This document shows, in pieces, positions 1 through 4,646 of a stretch of 15,374 nt of DNA. The stretch comes from an uncultured Clostridia bacterium (GTDB lineage: Bacteria; Bacillota; Clostridia; Peptostreptococcales; Anaerovoracaceae). The stretch is from the NCBI GenBank assembly GCA_934281605.1, contig CAKQXD010000016.1, positions 1 through 15,374 on the forward strand, in the 5' to 3' direction. The first letter of the stretch is position 1; every line of letters begins with the position of its first letter. The notes under the pieces are model-generated. The model ran no database searches. It worked only from the letters and a program-made list of their open reading frames with translations, and was not told where the DNA came from. Both the position numbers and the translations under genes were made by a program.

Positions 1-118
1 CAAAATTCTTCACATCCCGCATATACTTTTCGATGGTCCCCGTGCTCCGCTCCTCCTGCTGCAGGAATCCATGAAACCGGCTCAGACTTTCTCCCGTTAT
101 ATATCGATTTTCATTCAT
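1..118 (-). CDS. Tyrosine recombinase/integrase, N-terminal fragment (runs off window edge)
   Basis: The first 39 codons of a gene that continues beyond the window. The ATG at 118 is preceded by GGGAGG at a normal distance. The visible residues (MNENRYITGESLSRFHGFLQQ, then EERSTGTIEKYMRDVKNF) match the SAM-like core-binding domain that opens XerC/XerD-type tyrosine recombinases, where a short helix is followed by a 'T-x-x-x-Y-x-x-D' helix that grips DNA. The catalytic domain with its Arg/His/Tyr residues lies outside the window, so activity cannot be judged. Such proteins cut and rejoin DNA at specific sites, as phage or element integrases or as stand-alone recombinases. A nearby perfect inverted repeat at 217-242 could be related, but that is inference. 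Family assignment is fairly secure; the specific role is unknown. Confidence 0.72.
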   Translation of the reverse strand, partial: MNENRYITGESLSRFHGFLQQEERSTGTIEKYMRDVKNF

Positions 119-142
119 GATGCGACCTCCCGTTTTTGCCTC

Positions 143-171
143 ACTATATGGGATTTCAGCGAGGATGGCAA
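143..171 (-). promoter_or_regulatory. Predicted sigma-A promoter of the recombinase gene
   Basis: On the minus strand TTGCCA (166-171) and TATAGT (143-148) are separated by exactly 17 nt. The start codon at 118 follows after a short leader carrying the GGGAGG ribosome binding site. The recombinase therefore seems to have its own promoter, separate from the regulator gene upstream. Confidence 0.5.
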
Positions 172-216
172 GGGAATATTCAATACGTGTCACAGCATTT
201 TCATTCCATCAATCTT

Positions 217-242
217 GTTTCAACTACTTTCGTAGTTGAAAC
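217..242 (-). repeat. Perfect 11-bp inverted repeat with 4-nt loop, downstream of the Xre-type gene
   Basis: GTTTCAACTAC and its exact complement are separated by 4 nt. In minus-strand RNA this gives an 11-bp stem capped by a GAAA (GNRA) tetraloop. It lies 25 nt after the stop of the Xre-type gene and about 45 nt upstream of the recombinase promoter. No T-run follows on either strand, so it is not a textbook intrinsic terminator. It could be an mRNA 3'-end stabiliser, a transcription pause or weak terminator, or a recombinase or regulator binding site. Confidence 0.6.
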
Positions 243-266
243 CTCTGCTAAAGCATACAACCCTCC

Positions 267-1046
267 TTATGGATGTTCTTTAATCTGCATCAACTTCCAA
301 TTTCCGTCGTTACGTTTCTCGAAGATCCAGAGGGCTGGTATCCGGGAACTGGCCTGTACTATGTTTCCCTTTGCATCCTTTACTTCGTTGGAATAGTACA
401 CCCACACGTAGCCATAACCATCTGTAGCATTGTCTCCAAAATGCGCCGACCAAAGTTTGAGAGAATGCGTTTCACTTACTCCCCCAGCCTCCACGCCTGT
501 GGCATATCGTGATAACAATCCGTATTTTTCATCCATCTGATTTTCAGGTGTCGATAAATCAGAAAATGCTTCGTCGGCCTGAGCCACAAACATCCTGGCC
601 AGATTCCTGTCATCATAACTTCCAATATAAATCAATTTAGAAACCTCTCCAGTCGAAAAGTAATCAAGCGACCATACCTGAAAAACATGATAAATTGGGA
701 AAAAATATATCCCGGCACAAAGAACAAATGCAGCCAGTATAATTACCCCTGTCTTTCTTGCTTTGTGTTTATGCTGCTCTTCAGAAGTATTTATTGTTTC
801 TCTGAGAACTTCAGAAAATGATTCCGCACTATTATCCCCTTCTTTACACTGCATCACTTCAGCCAGAGTCATATCAAAAACCTTTGCGATATCTTCAAAT
901 TTTGAAATCTCCGGCAAACACAGTCCACGCTCCCATTTACTGACGGCCGCAGTCGATACACCTATTTTCTTCGCAATTTCTTTTTGTGTTAAATTTCTTT
1001 TTTTACGCTGCTCTATCAAGAACTCACCAAATTTCTCTTGTAACAC
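267..1046 (-). CDS. Membrane-anchored Xre-family regulator with extracytoplasmic C-terminal domain
   Basis: A 259-aa protein read from GTG at 1046. That start is chosen because AAGGAGG sits 7 nt upstream, whereas an ATG further upstream at 1076 has no such site. Residues about 5-62 form a Cro/C1-type helix-turn-helix (LTQKEIAKKIGVSTAAVSKWERG, given here in outline as TQKEIAKK and TAAVSKWERG). A charged linker follows, then one hydrophobic membrane segment at about 100-119. The remaining 140 residues should lie outside the membrane and end in a strand-rich segment (LWIFEK, GNWKLMQ) resembling NTF2-like or lipoprotein-type folds. The layout suggests a one-component regulator that binds DNA inside and senses something outside. 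I cannot name the ligand or targets. It is not co-transcribed with an obvious partner here. Confidence 0.8.
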   Translation of the reverse strand: MLQEKFGEFLIEQRKKRNLTQKEIAKKIGVSTAAVSKWERGLCLPEISKFEDIAKVFDMTLAEVMQCKEGDNSAESFSEVLRETINTSEEQHKHKARKTGVIILAAFVLCAGIYFFPIYHVFQVWSLDYFSTGEVSKLIYIGSYDDRNLARMFVAQADEAFSDLSTPENQMDEKYGLLSRYATGVEAGGVSETHSLKLWSAHFGDNATDGYGYVWVYYSNEVKDAKGNIVQASSRIPALWIFEKRNDGNWKLMQIKEHP

Positions 1047-1069
1047 GTGATCACCTCCTTGATAATACA

Positions 1070-1094
1070 GTAACATTCTTAACAGGATATTCCT
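1070..1094. promoter_or_regulatory. Candidate operator upstream of the Xre-type gene
   Basis: Two short adjoining dyads lie just upstream of the ribosome binding site: GTAACATTCTTAAC (1070-1083) and AGGATATTCCT (1084-1094, arms AGGA/TCCT). Xre proteins often bind such dyads near their own promoter. No clean -35/-10 pair is visible here. This is a weak, pattern-only call. Confidence 0.25.
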
Positions 1095-1248
1095 AACGAC
1101 TTGTGGTTGAATTATCTATGATCGCATTTCTGACACTGCAGCAGTTCGATGTTCCTCCTTGCGATCGATCACACTACGCCTATCGTACTTTCATCTTTTT
1201 ATGCAAAGATTTCTCCATACGAATTTTGCAAAGAACGCGTTTTGGTGC

Positions 1249-1284
1249 AAAAAAAGAAGGCTCTCTATTCACTGCAAAGAGCCT
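1249..1284 (-). terminator. Second (distal) intrinsic terminator of ammonia-lyase copy 1
   Basis: On the minus strand AGGCTCT and AGAGCCT (1278-1284 and 1258-1264) form a 7-bp stem with a 13-nt loop. It is followed by CTTCTTTTTTTG, a clear U-tract. It backs up the stronger hairpin just before it, whose own U-tract is poor. Confidence 0.7.
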
Positions 1285-1290
1285 CTATAC

Positions 1291-1321
1291 GTAAAGAGAC
1301 CGTACCCGAAGGTACGGTCTC
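1291..1321 (-). terminator. First hairpin after ammonia-lyase copy 1, with C(UUCG)G tetraloop
   Basis: GAGACCGTACC pairs perfectly over 11 bp with GGTACGGTCTC around a TTCG loop in minus-strand RNA, giving a very stable C(UUCG)G hairpin. It lies 31 nt after the stop codon. The downstream run is only TCTTTACG, weaker than in copy 2. The same element follows copy 2 with one changed base. Confidence 0.75.
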
Positions 1322-1351
1322 ATATTATTCAACTGGTAATCTCCGTGAGAT

Positions 1352-1864
1352 TTATGCGAATGCCTTTGCTCCAGCTGCCTTAGCGTCTGCTGCGAACTTA
1401 GGATCGCCGAATTCCGGTCTCTGCAGGTGCTTAGCAACCATCAGAGTACCTGTTCCGTATGCGCACAGTTCAGGCGGATTGATCATTTCTGCTCCGGATC
1501 CGTTGATTACGTTGCCGTTTTCGTCCTTGGAATCCTTCATCCACTTGTAAGCGAAGAATTTGCAAGTAAAGGAAGTGTTACCAACCTTTTCGATGTATCC
1601 GCCGTATTCCATCCAGTCTCCAGCGAATACAGGAGCAGTATATCTAACTTCAGAGTATCCTACGAACAGAGATTCATCACCAAACAGTCTGATAGCCAGT
1701 TCTGTACCAACATCTCCCCATGCAGTTACGATGTGTGCACCTTCTACTAATTCGCCAGCGTAGTGAGCATCGCCAGCAGACATTCTAGTCTTCAGGCATA
1801 CATATTCACCGATCATCTGAGGGTTATTTTCTCTTTCCATAATGCAATCTAAAGGTGTTTTCAT
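1352..1864 (-). CDS. Beta-alanyl-CoA / 3-aminobutyryl-CoA ammonia-lyase, copy 1
   Basis: A 170-aa hotdog-fold protein. The core (DAHYAGELVEGAHIV, WGDVGTEL, LFVGY, YTAPVFAGDWMEYGGYIEKVG, SFTCKF) closely resembles, from memory, beta-alanyl-CoA:ammonia lyase (Acl) of Clostridium propionicum and the 3-aminobutyryl-CoA ammonia-lyase Kal of lysine fermentation. These cytoplasmic enzymes reversibly add or remove ammonia across a CoA-thioester double bond. Compared with those roughly 130-145-aa relatives it has about 25 extra N-terminal residues. ATG at 1864 follows GGGAGG. It is a monocistronic unit with its own promoter and terminators. The amino-acid sequence is identical to copy 2 (2146-2658). 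No lysine-pathway genes (kamA, kdd, kce) are present here, so the substrate cannot be decided from context. Confidence 0.85.
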   Translation of the reverse strand: MKTPLDCIMERENNPQMIGEYVCLKTRMSAGDAHYAGELVEGAHIVTAWGDVGTELAIRLFGDESLFVGYSEVRYTAPVFAGDWMEYGGYIEKVGNTSFTCKFFAYKWMKDSKDENGNVINGSGAEMINPPELCAYGTGTLMVAKHLQRPEFGDPKFAADAKAAGAKAFA

Positions 1865-1901
1865 TTTTTAGTCCTCCCTTAAAACTATTAAATATTACCT
1901 T

Positions 1902-1917
1902 GAAGATTTTCATCTTC
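1902..1917 (-). promoter_or_regulatory. Leader stem-loop of ammonia-lyase copy 1
   Basis: GAAGAT-GAAA-ATCTTC forms a 6-bp stem with a GNRA-type loop close to the predicted transcript 5' end, about 38 nt before the start codon. The same stem is kept in copy 2 with a 5-nt loop although flanking bases differ, which suggests a 5'-end mRNA stabiliser. Confidence 0.5.
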
Positions 1918-1928
1918 CTTATACCCAT

Positions 1929-1957
1929 AGGATACTCTTTTAAAAGTAATTAGTCAA
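1929..1957 (-). promoter_or_regulatory. Sigma-A promoter of ammonia-lyase copy 1
   Basis: TTGACT (1952-1957) and TATCCT (1929-1934) are spaced by 17 nt on the minus strand, giving a leader of about 58 nt before ATG. Copy 2 has the equivalent pair at the same spacing. The block TTCACAATATCATTGAC covering and preceding the -35 is identical in both copies. Confidence 0.75.
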
Positions 1958-2084
1958 TGATATTGTGAATCTTTTATCGGATTTTAATTTTTCTAACTTT
2001 TCTGACTTTTATCATCAACTCAAGCCCTGAGCATCTAAAAAAGTCCACTTTAAAAAAAGAGAAAATCCAACTGATTTCTTGTAT

Positions 2085-2115
2085 AAAAAGAGACCGTACC
2101 CGAAAGTACGGTCTC
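2085..2115 (-). terminator. Intrinsic terminator of ammonia-lyase copy 2
   Basis: On the minus strand GAGACCGTAC and GTACGGTCTC pair over 10 bp and are followed by TTTTTATA, a good U-tract. It differs from the copy 1 hairpin by one loop-closing base (2105), so the UUCG loop is not closed by C-G here. It lies about 31 nt after the stop codon. Confidence 0.85.
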
Positions 2116-2145
2116 ATATTATTCAACTGGTAATCTCCGTGAGAT

Positions 2146-2658
2146 TTATGCGAATGCCTTTGCTCCAGCTGCCTTAGCGTCTGCTGCGAACTTAGGATCG
2201 CCGAATTCCGGTCTCTGCAGGTGCTTAGCAACCATCAGAGTACCTGTTCCGTATGCGCACAGTTCAGGCGGATTGATCATTTCTGCTCCGGATCCGTTGA
2301 TTACGTTGCCGTTTTCGTCCTTGGAATCCTTCATCCACTTGTAAGCGAAGAATTTGCAAGTAAAGGAAGTGTTACCAACCTTTTCGATGTATCCGCCGTA
2401 TTCCATCCAGTCTCCAGCGAATACAGGAGCAGTATATCTAACTTCAGAGTATCCTACGAACAGAGATTCATCACCAAACAGTCTGATAGCCAGTTCTGTA
2501 CCAACATCTCCCCATGCAGTTACGATGTGTGCACCTTCTACTAATTCGCCAGCGTAGTGAGCATCGCCAGCAGACATTCTAGTCTTCAGGCATACATATT
2601 CACCGATCATCTGAGGGTTATTTTCTCTTTCCATAATGCAATCTAAAGGTGTTTTCAT
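2146..2658 (-). CDS. Beta-alanyl-CoA / 3-aminobutyryl-CoA ammonia-lyase, copy 2
   Basis: Encodes the same 170-residue protein as copy 1, with no nucleotide difference that I can find in the coding region. ATG at 2658 follows GGGAGG with the same spacing as copy 1. The hotdog-fold core (WGDVGTEL, TAPVFAGDWMEY, SFTCKF) places it with Acl/Kal CoA-ester ammonia-lyases, which act in cytoplasmic amino-acid fermentation. It has its own promoter and a better terminator than copy 1, so the pair would be expressed separately, giving a doubled dose of one enzyme. Clostridium propionicum is known to carry two near-identical acl genes, which supports the family call. The exact substrate (beta-alanyl-CoA, 3-aminobutyryl-CoA or a relative) is unresolved. 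Confidence 0.85.
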   Translation of the reverse strand: MKTPLDCIMERENNPQMIGEYVCLKTRMSAGDAHYAGELVEGAHIVTAWGDVGTELAIRLFGDESLFVGYSEVRYTAPVFAGDWMEYGGYIEKVGNTSFTCKFFAYKWMKDSKDENGNVINGSGAEMINPPELCAYGTGTLMVAKHLQRPEFGDPKFAADAKAAGAKAFA

Positions 2659-2695
2659 TTTTTAGTCCTCCCTATAAAACTATTAATATTACCTT

Positions 2696-2712
2696 GAAGA
2701 TTTTTCATCTTC
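2696..2712 (-). promoter_or_regulatory. Leader stem-loop of ammonia-lyase copy 2
   Basis: GAAGAT and ATCTTC pair around a 5-nt A-rich loop, in the same position as the copy 1 leader hairpin. The extra loop base leaves the stem unchanged. Confidence 0.5.
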
Positions 2713-2722
2713 TTACACTCTT

Positions 2723-2751
2723 AGGATACTCTTTTCTACGGATTTCGTCAA
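2723..2751 (-). promoter_or_regulatory. Sigma-A promoter of ammonia-lyase copy 2
   Basis: TTGACG (2746-2751) and TATCCT (2723-2728) are spaced by 17 nt. The spacer differs strongly from copy 1 while both hexamers are nearly unchanged, which suggests selection on the promoter itself. Confidence 0.75.
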
Positions 2752-2801
2752 TGATATTGTGAAACATTTGTCGAAGTTTAACTCTTCTCATTTTTCTGAC
2801 T

Positions 2802-3218
2802 TCACCTGTTGATCCAGCGCACCATGCCGGCGCCCATTTCCTCGTTCGGGCGCCGCACATAGCCAAATTTTTCATAAAAACCTTCGTTGCCGGTAGTCGC
2901 CATAAGATTGACCATGATGACACGTCCGTCGGAAGCCAGATCGTCCAGATAGGCGTTGATCCGTTCCAGCAGTGCCCGGCCGAGACCTTGTTTCTGATAA
3001 TCCGGATGCACCATCACATCGACGATCAGGTACATATAGCCGCCGTCGCCGACGAGGCGCGCCATGCCCACCGGAGTCTTTGCATCGTAAGCCACCGTCG
3101 TGAATACCGAATTATCCAGACCAGTCTGCGCCTGCTGCGGATCCAGCCGTCTCCAGCCCACCAGCTCCCGCATATCGTTATAAGCTTTTTCCTCGATCGT
3201 GTGTTTAAATTCCAGCAT
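2802..3218 (-). CDS. GNAT-family N-acetyltransferase
   Basis: A 138-aa protein with the acetyl-CoA-binding motif of GNAT enzymes (VMVHPDYQKQGLGRALLERI at about residues 68-87, containing Q-x-x-G-L-G) and the usual C-terminal 'GNEGFYEKFGY' segment. It would transfer an acetyl group from acetyl-CoA to an amine, either a small molecule or a protein; the substrate cannot be told. The length is normal for a single-domain member and it has no membrane segment. It starts 53 bp after the SAH-hydrolase-family gene with only a modest ribosome binding site (AAGGTAAGG), and no terminator is visible between them, so the two are probably co-transcribed. No convincing terminator follows it before the promoter of ammonia-lyase copy 2. 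Read-through into that unit is possible. Confidence 0.85.
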   Translation of the reverse strand: MLEFKHTIEEKAYNDMRELVGWRRLDPQQAQTGLDNSVFTTVAYDAKTPVGMARLVGDGGYMYLIVDVMVHPDYQKQGLGRALLERINAYLDDLASDGRVIMVNLMATTGNEGFYEKFGYVRRPNEEMGAGMVRWINR

Positions 3219-3271
3219 AACCTTACCTTTTCCCTCTTAGCGTGACTCTCGTTCGCCGCGATACTGCGATG

Positions 3272-4525
3272 TTACAGTTCCCAGCTGTTGAGATAGTTTT
3301 TCTGATCTTCTGTAAGCTCATCGATTTCGATGTCCCAGGCTTTTAACCGTCTTCTGGCTATGATATCATCGATCTCTCCCGAAACATCGATAACGCCGTT
3401 TTTCAGTTCCTTATGATGCTCCTTGATGTAGATCGCCGACATTGCCTGCACTGCAAAACTGAGATCCATGATTTCTGCCGGATGTCCGTCTGCTGCTGCG
3501 ATATTCACCAGCTTTCCTTCTGCGATCACATTGATCTGACGACCGTTTTCCAGCGTATAGCCCATAATATTGTTTCTAGTTTCTTCTTTTGCGACAGCTG
3601 CTTCTTCCAGCCCTGTCATATCGATTTCCACGTTGAAATGACCCGCGTTTGCCAGGATCGCCTGATCCTTCATGGTCAGCATATGTTCCACCGTGATAGT
3701 ATGCTTGCATCCGGTCGCAGAAATAAACATATCGCCCAGCGGAGCTGCCTTTGCCATAGTCATCACGTCATACCCGTCCATTTTAGCTTCCATCGCCTTT
3801 ACAGGATCTATTTCCGTTACGATGACCTGTGCGCCGAGGGCTGCCGCTCTCATGGCGATGCCTCTGCTGCACCAGCCGTAGCCGACCACAACGACCGTTT
3901 TGGATGCTACGATCAGGTTCGTGTTACGCATGATGCTGTCCCATACGGACTGCCCCGTTCCGTATCGGTTGTCGAACAGGTGCTTGCACTTGGCGTCGTT
4001 TACGGCAACCATCGGGAATTTCAGAATGCCGTCTTTTTCCATTGCTTTAAGGCGAATAACACCGGTAGTGGTCTCTTCACATCCGCCCATGACGCATTCG
4101 CCCAGGTCAGGACGCTTGCTGTGGATCATTTCCACCAGATCTCCGCCGTCGTCAATGATGATATGCGGCTTGTGCTCCAGACACATTTCGATATGTCTCA
4201 TATACTCTTCATCGGTTGCTCCGTGATAAGCGAATACGGAAAGTCCGTCGTCCGCCAGCGCTGCCGCTACGTCGTCCTGTGTAGAAAGGCTGTTACTGCC
4301 CGTTACGGACATCTGTGCGCCGCCTGCTGCCAGTACAAGACACAGATACGCCGTCTTGGCTTCCAGGTGAACGGAAAGGCTGATCCGCAGTCCTTCAAAC
4401 GGTTTCGTTTCACGGAATTCATCCTCCAGACCGGATAACAGGGGCATGTTGTGCTTGACCCACTGGATCTTTCTGTGACCGGAAGGCGCCAGGGAGATAT
4501 CTCTGATGTCGTAATTGTTATTCAT
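3272..4525 (-). CDS. ahcY: S-adenosylhomocysteine hydrolase family protein (possibly S-inosylhomocysteine hydrolase)
   Basis: A 417-aa NAD-dependent hydrolase that cleaves S-adenosylhomocysteine (or the inosyl analogue) to homocysteine and nucleoside, regenerating the methyl cycle in the cytoplasm. Visible landmarks are IDDGGDL (Asp125/126), GCEETTTG (Glu150/151), the K-x-x-x-D pair Lys181/Asp185 in KHLFDNRYG, the NAD loop GYGWCSRG at 215-222, and NAGHFNVEID with His296. Two active-site spots differ from the classical enzyme: HLEAKTA at 53-59 replaces HMTVETA, and DGHP replaces MGHP near 346-349. The C-terminus stops at YLNSWEL and lacks the usual Lys/Tyr-containing tail. These traits are shared by archaeal and Thermotoga-type members. 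ATG at 4525 follows AGAGG. No clear promoter is seen; the gene follows the glmS terminator. Confidence 0.88.
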   Translation of the reverse strand: MNNNYDIRDISLAPSGHRKIQWVKHNMPLLSGLEDEFRETKPFEGLRISLSVHLEAKTAYLCLVLAAGGAQMSVTGSNSLSTQDDVAAALADDGLSVFAYHGATDEEYMRHIEMCLEHKPHIIIDDGGDLVEMIHSKRPDLGECVMGGCEETTTGVIRLKAMEKDGILKFPMVAVNDAKCKHLFDNRYGTGQSVWDSIMRNTNLIVASKTVVVVGYGWCSRGIAMRAAALGAQVIVTEIDPVKAMEAKMDGYDVMTMAKAAPLGDMFISATGCKHTITVEHMLTMKDQAILANAGHFNVEIDMTGLEEAAVAKEETRNNIMGYTLENGRQINVIAEGKLVNIAAADGHPAEIMDLSFAVQAMSAIYIKEHHKELKNGVIDVSGEIDDIIARRRLKAWDIEIDELTEDQKNYLNSWEL

Positions 4526-4582
4526 ATTGTGTTCCTCTTTGTTCTTTCTTTTTATTCGGCGTTTGTTACAACTAACTCTTTC

Positions 4583-4621
4583 AAAAACAGAAACAGGCTG
4601 ACGGCCGGGCCAGTCTGTTTC
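4583..4621 (-). terminator. Terminator of the cdaA-cdaR-glmM-glmS operon
   Basis: Downstream of the glmS stop the minus strand reads GAAACAG, then CTG, a GC-rich centre, CAG, and CTGTTTC, with one A/C mismatch in the stem. It is followed by TGTTTTTG. Confidence 0.8.
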
Positions 4622-4646
4622 TCAAACGTTATCGTGTTTTATTGTG

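Larger units (their letters stand above)
1047..1351. other. 305-bp intergenic region between the Xre-type gene and ammonia-lyase copy 1
   Basis: Contains the two tandem terminators of ammonia-lyase copy 1 (1249-1321), the presumed but unclear promoter/operator of the Xre-type gene, and a possible gene remnant at about 1064-1160 with an intact AAGGAGG at 1154-1160. No intact gene is visible on either strand. Confidence 0.6.
1293..2005 (-). repeat. Tandem duplication, unit A (whole transcription unit)
   Basis: This segment aligns with 2087-2802 at an offset of 794 bp. It covers terminator hairpin, coding region, leader, promoter and about 45 nt upstream of the -35. By eye the 513-bp coding region shows no difference from the second unit, while the promoter-upstream part shows many substitutions and small indels. 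Confidence 0.85.
2087..2802 (-). repeat. Tandem duplication, unit B
   Basis: Second member of the duplicated transcription unit. Homology to unit A fades right at the stop codon of the upstream acetyltransferase gene (2802-2804), so the breakpoint is at or near that gene's end. Confidence 0.85.

Noticed and set aside
1974..2231. An 85-codon minus-strand frame between and within the two ammonia-lyase units
   Set aside because: It overlaps the terminator and the coding region of copy 2 in another frame and lacks a start signal.
4526..4582. A promoter for the SAH-hydrolase-family gene
   Set aside because: TTGAAA and TTGTAA are present but no -10 lies at 16-18 nt from either, so no promoter is claimed.
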